From JACOZG01 sp964564105 (GTDB lineage: Bacteria; Patescibacteriota; Minisyncoccia; Phycocordibacterales; JACOZG01), in the NCBI GenBank assembly GCA_964564105.1, contig CAZLZS010000001.1, forward strand, positions 30,467-94,466: 64,000 nt of DNA, read 5' to 3'. The first letter of the stretch is position 1. Every line of letters begins with the position of its first letter. A program made the translations under genes and the position numbers. Below are positions 57,663 to 64,000 of the stretch, one piece after another. Under the pieces are notes generated by a model. That model made no database searches, was not told where the DNA came from, and saw only the letters and a list, made by a program, of their open reading frames with translations.

Positions 57663-59138
57663 ATGAAAACTGAAATATCTCACAATCCTAATAATATGGG
57701 ATTAAAAACCGCAGTTCGAGTGGCTAATTTTGTTCTTAAAAATGTCCCTGCCTATAAGAATTTTTTACAGAGGAAATATAAAATAAAAAACGATAGGTTT
57801 ACCATTACTGAAAAAAATTTTCACACCCTCCCCACTATAGAAAAAACAAATTATCTCCATATTTATAATCTGGAAGATTTGTCAGATTCTAGAAAAATTC
57901 CGCCAATGATACATACCAGCTCAGGTTCTTCCGGCCGGCCAACTTATTGGTTTAGAACAGATCAACAGGAGGCCGGTGGTTCTTCTCAAACTGAACAAGT
58001 GTTTAAAAATAATTTTGACATTCACCCAAAAGATAAAATTCTGATGGTCAATTGTTTTGGTATGGGAACCTGGGTTGCTGGAACCTACATGTTAGAGGTT
58101 GGAAGAATTTTAGCCAGGCGATCATTCAATATTTCTACCGTGTGTCCTGGCATAGAACAAGAAGATATTGTTAATGTTCTGAAATATCTTCCGGAAATGT
58201 TTTCTAAGGTAATAATACTCGGTTATCCGCCATTTCTCACTAATATATTTCATATTGTTAAAACCAGAGGGATAAAAATAGATGGAGACAAATTAAGAAT
58301 CATAACATCCGGTGACAAATTTTCTGAAGAATGGAGAAAACAAATAATGAGAATTAATGGAATAAGAAAAGGCAAATATATATGTTCGTTCTATGGCTCT
58401 GCTGATGTCGGTATAATGGCCACTGAAACTCCATTGAGCGTGTGGTTGCGTGAAAATTTAGAACAAAATCCAGAACTAAAGAAATCTTTTGACATTAAAG
58501 GTAACGAATTACCAAGTTTATTCCAATACGATCCATCTATAATTTATTTTGAAGAGCAAAAGTCAGAACTTCTACTAACCACTAACGGTGGTATACCGCT
58601 TGTGCGATATGGCATAAAAGATACTGGGCACGTCTTTTCTTTCACTGAGTTGAAAAACCTTTTCGAGAAAAATAGGCTATACACAAAAACTATGCCTTTA
58701 GCAACCAAACAAACTCAACAACCCCTTCTAATTTTAACTGGTAGATCAGATGTGATGATTTTATTTTATGCAATAAATATTTTTCCTAAATATATTTATG
58801 ATGGTTTAAAAACCGATAATACAATAAATTTAGTAACGGGCGCCTACGTAACTTACACTGAGGGTGAGTTAAAAAAACAAAAATTATTCATCAGGGTTGA
58901 ACTTGCTAATAATATTGACATTACAGAGAGAAACAAGCAAATAATTAAACGATCAATTATTAAAAGTTTGCTGAGTGCTAGCTCAGAATTTCGTAAGTTG
59001 CACGGGACTTATGGAAAAACAGTAGAACCCAATATTGTTTTGTTTAAATTCCAAGATTTAGGAATGTTTCGAACAAACCATAAGTCGATTATTCAAATTA
59101 CTGGGAAAAAACCGAGAATGTTTTTGGGTAAAAATTAA
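57663..59138 (+). CDS. PaaK/CapK-type adenylate-forming enzyme
   Basis: 491 residues. The nucleotide-binding loop 'HTSSGSSGRPTYWF' (about 83-96), 'CSFYGSADVGIMATE' (about 241-255), 'PLVRYGIKDTG' (about 311) and 'ILTGRSDVMILFYAINIFPKYI' (about 358-379) match phenylacetate-CoA ligase/CapK family members of the ANL superfamily. It should activate a carboxylate as an acyl-adenylate, perhaps for transfer to CoA or another acceptor. The substrate is not known. The next gene, a PAL-like lyase eleven bases downstream, could supply an aryl acid such as cinnamate. The gene is AT-rich and seems acquired. Confidence 0.8.
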   Translation: MKTEISHNPNNMGLKTAVRVANFVLKNVPAYKNFLQRKYKIKNDRFTITEKNFHTLPTIEKTNYLHIYNLEDLSDSRKIPPMIHTSSGSSGRPTYWFRTDQQEAGGSSQTEQVFKNNFDIHPKDKILMVNCFGMGTWVAGTYMLEVGRILARRSFNISTVCPGIEQEDIVNVLKYLPEMFSKVIILGYPPFLTNIFHIVKTRGIKIDGDKLRIITSGDKFSEEWRKQIMRINGIRKGKYICSFYGSADVGIMATETPLSVWLRENLEQNPELKKSFDIKGNELPSLFQYDPSIIYFEEQKSELLLTTNGGIPLVRYGIKDTGHVFSFTELKNLFEKNRLYTKTMPLATKQTQQPLLILTGRSDVMILFYAINIFPKYIYDGLKTDNTINLVTGAYVTYTEGELKKQKLFIRVELANNIDITERNKQIIKRSIIKSLLSASSEFRKLHGTYGKTVEPNIVLFKFQDLGMFRTNHKSIIQITGKKPRMFLGKN

Positions 59139-59149
59139 TTAACTGAAAT

Positions 59150-60694
59150 ATGAAAAAACCAATAATCATTGATGGCAGAAAATACTTGAAGCTTGACGAT
59201 TGTCACGAAGTTGCTCGCAACATGACCGACGTCATATTTGAAGATAAGAAATTAGCGGAAAAATCCCATAAAATTTTGGAACAATTGCAAGATAAAAGAA
59301 TGCCCATTTACGGATTAACTACACAGTTTGGCAGCCAGGGACATATTTTTGATAATAAACTGGAGGCCGAGGATAAGATGTACCGGCAATCTATCAAAGA
59401 AAGACAGGAAAATCTCATCAAGTCTTTTGAATGTGGTTTGGGCGATATTATGCCAATAGATGTTATAAGGGCCACTATGCTTTTAAGAGCGAATTGTTTA
59501 GCTCGTGGTCGTTCTGGGGTCAGACCAGAAGTTATAGACATGCTTGTAAAATTTCTCAACTACCATATTCATCCTATCATTTATCGTTATGGTTCAATAG
59601 GCGCTAGTGGCGATCTAATACCACTATCGGCTATTGCCTCTGTTTTATTTGGTTTTAGCGAATACGCGCTATTAGGGAATGAAAAGAAAAAGACATATGA
59701 TATTTTTAAAAAATTCGGTATTAAATTAATAAGTGTCGAGTCGAGAGATGGACTTGCCTTAATGAACGGTACTTCTTTTATGACGGCGATTTCTTCTTTA
59801 GCAATGCATGATTTAAAAATACTTTTTCCTCAACTTCTCTGCGGTATTGCTATAACTTTAGAATCTTTATGTATCTATGATGACGGATATAAACCGTTTG
59901 TCCATCTTCAGAAACATCACGAAGGACAAAAAATAGTGGCGGGTTTTGTTAGAGATCAATGGGCGGGCAGTAGTTTAATTAGAACTAATAATAAGAAAAC
60001 TCTAAACAGAGAGATAGGCCTTCAAGATTATTATTCATCACGAGCATTAGCTCACGGTCTCGGTCCTTTTTATGAAAATTTACAGACAGCTACTAAGTGG
60101 ATAGAGGATGAAATGAACTCAGTAAACGATAATCCTATATTTGATGATAAATCTACTATTTATCATGCCGCAAATTTTATGGGTTATTATATTACAGAAG
60201 CGGCTGATATAATGAAAATTGATATAGCACAAGCATCATCTTGGATTCACGCAATATTAGCTAATTTGTACAATTCTCGAAAAAGTGGCGGACTGCCGGA
60301 TAATTTAGTTATAGAAGAAAATACCCATCACGGTTTTAAATCTATACAAATACTCTCAGCCGCACTCGTGGTTCAAAATAGAAAATTAGCGCACTCACAA
60401 CAAAATTTTATGATACCAACAGAAGGAGATAATCAGGATGTTAACAGTCTAGGAACACACGCGGCTATTGATTTTTACGAAGCTGTAAAAAATTTAGAAC
60501 GGCTCACTGCTATTGTTTTTTTGTCGGCTACGCAGGCATTGGAAATTCGAGGGATTGCAAAGACGAGCAAAGTTTCTCAAAAAGTGCATGCGCTTATTAG
60601 AAAATACGTGGCATTTTTGGAAGAAGATAGAAATATGCGTGTAGATATAGAAAGTGTGATTGAATTAATACGAAAAGAAGAATTTAAATTTTAA
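59150..60694 (+). CDS. PAL-like aromatic amino acid ammonia-lyase or aminomutase (MIO family)
   Basis: 514 residues. The MIO triad Ala152-Ser153-Gly154 is canonical ('YGSIGASGDLIPLSAI'). Tyr54 lies in 'YGLTTQFG', where HAL has TGFG. The specificity position reads 'NLIKSFECGLG' (Phe93 where HAL has His). 'GDNQDVNSLG' places Gln where HAL has Glu, as in phenylalanine ammonia-lyases and aminomutases. Together these favour an aromatic, Phe-like substrate giving a cinnamate or beta-amino acid. 'NFMG' replaces the usual 'NFHG/NFQG'. It lies in an operon with the adenylate-forming enzyme. The exact reaction cannot be fixed from sequence. Confidence 0.82.
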   Translation: MKKPIIIDGRKYLKLDDCHEVARNMTDVIFEDKKLAEKSHKILEQLQDKRMPIYGLTTQFGSQGHIFDNKLEAEDKMYRQSIKERQENLIKSFECGLGDIMPIDVIRATMLLRANCLARGRSGVRPEVIDMLVKFLNYHIHPIIYRYGSIGASGDLIPLSAIASVLFGFSEYALLGNEKKKTYDIFKKFGIKLISVESRDGLALMNGTSFMTAISSLAMHDLKILFPQLLCGIAITLESLCIYDDGYKPFVHLQKHHEGQKIVAGFVRDQWAGSSLIRTNNKKTLNREIGLQDYYSSRALAHGLGPFYENLQTATKWIEDEMNSVNDNPIFDDKSTIYHAANFMGYYITEAADIMKIDIAQASSWIHAILANLYNSRKSGGLPDNLVIEENTHHGFKSIQILSAALVVQNRKLAHSQQNFMIPTEGDNQDVNSLGTHAAIDFYEAVKNLERLTAIVFLSATQALEIRGIAKTSKVSQKVHALIRKYVAFLEEDRNMRVDIESVIELIRKEEFKF

Positions 60695-60703
60695 AAATCG
60701 ATA

Positions 60704-62341
60704 ATGGAAGTAATTTTTACCTCCCTTCTTTCTCTTATTTTCTTAATAAGTCAATTATTAAGTTTAATCCTAGTTATAGGAGTTTTTTTTTCAAATAGGA
60801 AATCTAATAGCAACAGAGTATTTTCTTTTTTGGGGTTAAGCATAATACTTTGGTTGAGTGCTAATTACACTGCTTTCTTGCCAACAGTTTTGGAAAACAA
60901 AAATCTATTTTTGATACTTGCTCGTTCCAGTATAAGTTTCGCCGTCTTAATGAGTTTAGGTTTCTTGCTTTTAGCAAAAGTCATACCGGAAAATCACTCA
61001 TTTATTTCTAGGAAAATCTTAAACACACTGTATCTAGTAACATTTGTTGTAATTTTAATTAATTTATCACCTTTTTCTTTCAAGGATGTAGATGTAGAAA
61101 AAGGATTGGCCGGAATCGAAACAGGTTGGGGTATTATCCCATTTACCATATTGTCAACTTTTTTTAGTGTTTCGGCAGTTGTTGAATTATTACGAAAAAC
61201 ATATCGTTTCAATGAACCAAATCAAAAGAACCAAATCAAACTAGTCTTTTTTGCGCTATCCGCGTTGTTTCTATTAATTGTGTTTACTGTTTTGTTGCCA
61301 ATAATAATTTCAGGATTAACCTTTTTTGTACCATTTACCCCACTTTATGTACTTCAGTTTCTTGGAATTACCGCCTACGCCATCACGCGTCATCATCTTT
61401 TCAACATCAAAGTCATTGTTACCCAGCTCTTAGTTTTTGCTTTGTGGTTGGTGATTTTAATTCCGACTTTATTGTCCAAAACGTTCACTGATTGGTTAGT
61501 TAACGGTCTGACCCTAGCACTAGTGGTGGTCGCCGGTCTCTTCCTCATCCGTTCCGTTAAAAAGGAGGTGGACCAGCGGGAGAAGATTGAGGGATTGGCG
61601 CGCGAGTTGGGGCATGTCAATAACCGGCTGTGGGTGGCCAATGAAAGATTGAAGGAATTGGACAAGATGAAGACCGAGTTCGTGTCTATGGCCACGCATC
61701 AGTTGCGGTCGCCGCTCACGGCTATCAAGGGTTATGCTTCGATGATTTTGGAAAATTCTTTCGGCCCGGTGGCCGAGAAAGCGCGCGGAGCGGTGGATAT
61801 TATTTTTCAATCCAGCCAGAAATTGGTGACTGTGATCGAGGATTTTTTGAATATCAGCCGGATCGAGCTCGGCACGATGAAATACGAGAAAATCGAATTT
61901 GACCTGTGCGCGCTCGCGGAGACGATCATTAAAGAACAGCGTCCGAACATCGAAAAGCGCGGATTGCAATTATCATTTGAATCAGAGCCATCGGAAAATT
62001 ACAAACTGGTTGGCGATTCTGGTAAGTTCTCCCAAGTCATCAATAATCTGATAGACAATGCGGTTAAATATACACCGCAGGGTTGGATTAAGATAATGTT
62101 GAATCGAATTGATGGTAAGATTCGTCTAGTTGTCGCAGACTCTGGTGTCGGTATTCCGGCTGAAGTGATACCGAAACTATTTCAGAAATTCATCCGCGCC
62201 GAAGGCGCGGGTAAAATCAATATCCAGGGCACCGGCCTCGGGCTCTATGTGGCCCGACAGATCGTCGAGGCTCACGGCGGCAAGATTTGGGCGGAAAGCG
62301 ATGGCGTGGGCAAGGGCAGCCGGTTTGTGGTGGAGATTTGA
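60704..62341 (+). CDS. 7TM-type sensor histidine kinase, mosaic gene
   Basis: 545 residues. Seven to eight membrane helices (about 1-280) of the histidine-kinase 7TM type are followed by a coiled coil, a HisKA domain ('SMATHQLRSPLTAIKGYASMIL', His about 332) and a HATPase domain ('QVINNLIDNAVKYT', 'VADSGVGI', 'GTGLGLYVARQIVEAHGG'). All catalytic boxes are intact. No response regulator is nearby. Codons are AT-rich up to about residue 222 ('LQFLGITAYAITRHHLFNI') and GC-rich after it, matching the resident genome. The gene appears to be a fusion of an imported sensor half and a native kinase half. Confidence 0.9.
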   Translation: MEVIFTSLLSLIFLISQLLSLILVIGVFFSNRKSNSNRVFSFLGLSIILWLSANYTAFLPTVLENKNLFLILARSSISFAVLMSLGFLLLAKVIPENHSFISRKILNTLYLVTFVVILINLSPFSFKDVDVEKGLAGIETGWGIIPFTILSTFFSVSAVVELLRKTYRFNEPNQKNQIKLVFFALSALFLLIVFTVLLPIIISGLTFFVPFTPLYVLQFLGITAYAITRHHLFNIKVIVTQLLVFALWLVILIPTLLSKTFTDWLVNGLTLALVVVAGLFLIRSVKKEVDQREKIEGLARELGHVNNRLWVANERLKELDKMKTEFVSMATHQLRSPLTAIKGYASMILENSFGPVAEKARGAVDIIFQSSQKLVTVIEDFLNISRIELGTMKYEKIEFDLCALAETIIKEQRPNIEKRGLQLSFESEPSENYKLVGDSGKFSQVINNLIDNAVKYTPQGWIKIMLNRIDGKIRLVVADSGVGIPAEVIPKLFQKFIRAEGAGKINIQGTGLGLYVARQIVEAHGGKIWAESDGVGKGSRFVVEI

Positions 62342-62431
62342 AATTTGTGATATTCTGTTAAATGGAGAATAGGACCTTGAAAGGTTCTGAGTGATTGATT
62401 GTCAATTTGAAAACCGAAAGGCAGGAGAATA

Positions 62432-63319
62432 ATGATGAATGGTAGAGTAGGGTTTTTGGGCGGGGTAGTGATCACCGTGGCGCTGATTTGGCTGGCCGGT
62501 TGCGCCGGGCCAAGCGGCATCCGCACCGAAGTTGATCGGACCGAGGCGCAAGCCGCGGCCAGTCGGCCAATCGCCACCGAAGTGGCGCCGGCGAGCATTC
62601 CTTTTGATCCAGCTTTGCCGATTTGGGTAGTAACGGTGGAGCCGTTTATGATGGGGGCGAGCGGCGTGACTTCCGGCACTGGCTGGTCCGGCGGCCTGAC
62701 GATTGTGGCGCCGGGTGCCATCCACCCCATCACGCCGCCAACCGGTATGCCGATAACGAACCCGGGCGAGCAGATTGGTCCGGGAATGGCGGCGCAATTG
62801 GTTTCCGCGCTGCAGAGAGTAGGCAATGTAGCCGTAATTGATTACGCCGCTTTCGTCCTTAACCCGGGGAAGATCGCCGACGGCCTGAAAGAGGGCGAAC
62901 AAGGCCCTTTCATCATCAAGGGCGCGGTGACCGAGTTTTCCGAGACGGCCGATGTTTCAGGTCAAGGCGAGAGCCAGGGTCCTAATTTGGGTTTGGCCTT
63001 GATCCCTTATGTCGGCGGCATTGCCGCTTATGCACACGGTACCCGTTCGGCGAGCGAGACCAAGCGACTGGGGATGGTCGGTTTGGATGTTCAAATTATT
63101 GATCCGAGCACCGGGCGCTTGCTGGATTCTTTTACCGCCGAGGGCAGTTTTACCGCCATCGGGACGACTAAGGTACGGACCAAATGGGGCAAAACCGAGA
63201 CCAAGACCGATTACGCTTCCAGCGCCATCGGCCAGGCCCAACGGATTGCCTTGAACAAAACTATCACCCAGATCCATGCGACGTTCGCCCGACAAGCCCT
63301 CCTGGCCAAACGCCAGTAA
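62432..63319 (+). CDS. CsgG-like lipoprotein
   Basis: 295 residues. The N-terminal hydrophobic segment ends in the lipobox 'LAGC' (Cys about 24). The mature part has 'IWVVTVEPFMMGASG', 'GPGMAAQLVSALQRVGNVAVIDYAAF', 'GPFIIKGAVTEFSETAD' and 'VGLDVQIIDPSTGRLLDSFTAEGS', which follows the pattern of the CsgG/curli-assembly-like family (regulatory amyloid export channel and relatives). AGGAG sits six bases before the ATG. CsgG forms an outer-membrane pore in curli-producing bacteria; CPR cells are not known to have that membrane, so a pore role is doubtful. A strong terminator follows. Confidence 0.68.
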   Translation: MMNGRVGFLGGVVITVALIWLAGCAGPSGIRTEVDRTEAQAAASRPIATEVAPASIPFDPALPIWVVTVEPFMMGASGVTSGTGWSGGLTIVAPGAIHPITPPTGMPITNPGEQIGPGMAAQLVSALQRVGNVAVIDYAAFVLNPGKIADGLKEGEQGPFIIKGAVTEFSETADVSGQGESQGPNLGLALIPYVGGIAAYAHGTRSASETKRLGMVGLDVQIIDPSTGRLLDSFTAEGSFTAIGTTKVRTKWGKTETKTDYASSAIGQAQRIALNKTITQIHATFARQALLAKRQ

Positions 63320-63340
63320 TAGTGTGTTTGGAGAAATGTT

Positions 63341-63388
63341 AAAAAGCCCCGCCGCGTCTCGTTCAAGAGACCGCGCGCGGGGCTTTTT
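63341..63388. terminator. Strong bidirectional terminator
   Basis: AAAAAGCCCCGC (63341-63352) and GCGGGGCTTTTT (63377-63388) form a 12-bp stem, extended inside by CG and TCTC/GAGA pairs. It has A and T tracts on both sides. It ends the CsgG-like gene on the plus strand and the small lipoprotein gene on the minus strand. Confidence 0.88.
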
Positions 63389-63401
63389 CGTTCCCATCAC
63401 T

Positions 63402-63698
63402 TTAATATTCCAAGTCAACAATCATCCTGACGCAGTCAGCGCACGCGGCAATGCATTGGTGATCCCAACAACTCTCGTTGCAGGCCTGGTAGCCGACTCC
63501 CAAAACTTGATCTCTAGGATAGCCGAGGTCATGCGTTTCCCTGACCACATTCATCAGGGAGATGATATCGGCATCAGTGCCGACTTCGCGACAACGAGCT
63601 ATTGTCTGTTCCCGGGCGTTCGGTGATTGACCGATTCCCGAACCGCAGCCGCCGATCGCCAAACTGGATAAGATCACCAACACCCGTCTCATCATCAT
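63402..63698 (-). CDS. Small Cys-rich lipoprotein
   Basis: 98 residues from the ATG at 63698, which follows an AAAGGAG site. The signal 'MMMRRVLVILSSLAIGGC' ends in a lipobox-like IGGC. The mature part holds seven Cys, including 'CNESCWDHQCIAACADC', suggesting disulfides or metal binding. No family is recognised. It converges with the CsgG-like gene on the shared terminator. Confidence 0.62.
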   Translation of the reverse strand: MMMRRVLVILSSLAIGGCGSGIGQSPNAREQTIARCREVGTDADIISLMNVVRETHDLGYPRDQVLGVGYQACNESCWDHQCIAACADCVRMIVDLEY

Positions 63699-63785
63699 TG
63701 GAAGTCTCCTTTGCAAAAGGACCAGGGTTAACCAGCTCTGAAAAGAGAATAACAGACAAGAACTTTTTCCGCAATACTACGTACA

Positions 63786-63836
63786 GTTAACCTTATGAGG
63801 TGACATTTCTGCTAGATTGGGGTAACAAAGGTTAAC
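63786..63836. repeat. 9-bp inverted repeat near the right edge
   Basis: GTTAACCTT (63786-63794) and AAGGTTAAC (63828-63836) are perfect inverted repeats 33 bases apart, just upstream of the partial gene at 63864. They could be an operator or part of an insertion-sequence end. Confidence 0.4.
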
Positions 63837-63863
63837 CGCCTTTGATTATCAACCCAAAATCAT

Positions 63864-64000
63864 ATGGCTAACAAGAATCAACCGCCGTGCTATCCGGCGA
63901 AAATGAGGCAGAAATGGTACTTCTTGGTCGAGAAAGCGGGAAAAACCGTCAATGAAAGTGTTGCTCGTAATCATCGCAAATATGCCTTGCCCCGTTTGTT
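63864..64000 (+). CDS. Partial gene, possible transposase N-terminus
   Basis: 45 codons to the window edge. 'CYPAKMRQKWYFLVEKAGKTVNE' resembles the HTH start of integrase-core (IS481-like) transposases ('RQKW-FLVEKEG-TV-E'). The following residues fit that family less well. The gene is cut by the end of the window, so the call is tentative. Confidence 0.45.
   Translation, partial: MANKNQPPCYPAKMRQKWYFLVEKAGKTVNESVARNHRKYALPRL

Larger units (their letters stand above)
57600..61370. other. AT-rich island
   Basis: From just upstream of 57663 to about 61370 the sequence is strongly AT-rich, with A/T third codon positions and Lys/Ile/Asn-rich proteins. Flanking genes are clearly more GC-rich. 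The right edge lies within the histidine kinase gene. This is best explained by horizontal acquisition. Confidence 0.75.

Noticed and set aside
1..64000. Alternative genetic code with TGA read as glycine (as in some CPR groups)
   Set aside because: TGA ends several clear genes at the expected family lengths, and conserved Gly positions use GGN codons.

Overview
The window looks like a chromosomal piece of a Patescibacteria (CPR) bacterium, most like a Parcubacteria-type genome. The reasons are compact or stripped-down versions of housekeeping proteins (a PriA-like protein without a recognisable Walker A motif, an 81-residue MreD-like protein, a ProRS without the usual insertion), a full peptidoglycan and division gene set but almost no biosynthesis, many exported proteins with PKD, peptidoglycan-binding and repeat domains, and many genes whose -10 box lies directly upstream of the start codon, as in leaderless transcripts. 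The standard code is used: TGA serves as a stop throughout. Assignment to a named lineage is not possible from sequence reading alone.

Layout. 0.2-3.2 kb: three exported surface proteins. 3.2-9.1 kb: a 27-residue membrane peptide coupled to murB, a broken PEBP gene, hpf, then fmt-def-priA on the minus strand and a divergent HTH-membrane protein. 9.1-15.9 kb (minus): a surface operon of a large tandem-repeat adhesin (with a 100-N assembly gap), a WxL-like protein, a DUF916-like protein and a pseudopilin. 16-34 kb (plus): a large membrane-anchored surface protein, murA, mreB, holB, frr, rseP, proS, a second mreB, mreC, an inserted DUF433/DUF5615 toxin-antitoxin pair and a 1890-residue subtilase with a dockerin-like end, then mreD-like and mrdA. 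34-41 kb: greA, lysS, and the division cluster mraZ-rsmH-ftsL-ftsI-murF with MraZ boxes and DnaA-box-like sites upstream.

41 kb holds the most unusual structure: a tRNA-Glu(CUC) gene split in its D arm by a 377-bp unit with perfect 10-bp terminal inverted repeats. The unit carries a small GIY-YIG endonuclease and a second, intact tRNA-Glu(CUC). Removing it rejoins a canonical tRNA exactly. After it come an alkyltransferase-like/HhH-GPD glycosylase fusion, rmuC, an internally deleted glutamate/leucine dehydrogenase remnant, rplU, recR, dnaB, an SPFH protein with a small membrane partner, cysS, corA, a CtpA-type protease, a nitroreductase, an M48 protease, an aspartoacylase-like protein and a zinc-ribbon GNAT.

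56-62.3 kb: a histidine ammonia-lyase diverges from an AT-rich island holding a PaaK/CapK-type adenylate-forming enzyme, a second PAL-like MIO enzyme and the membrane half of a histidine kinase. Base composition switches abruptly inside the kinase gene, which looks like a recombinant chimera. 62.4-64 kb: a CsgG-like lipoprotein, a strong terminator, a small lipoprotein and the start of a possible transposase cut by the window edge.
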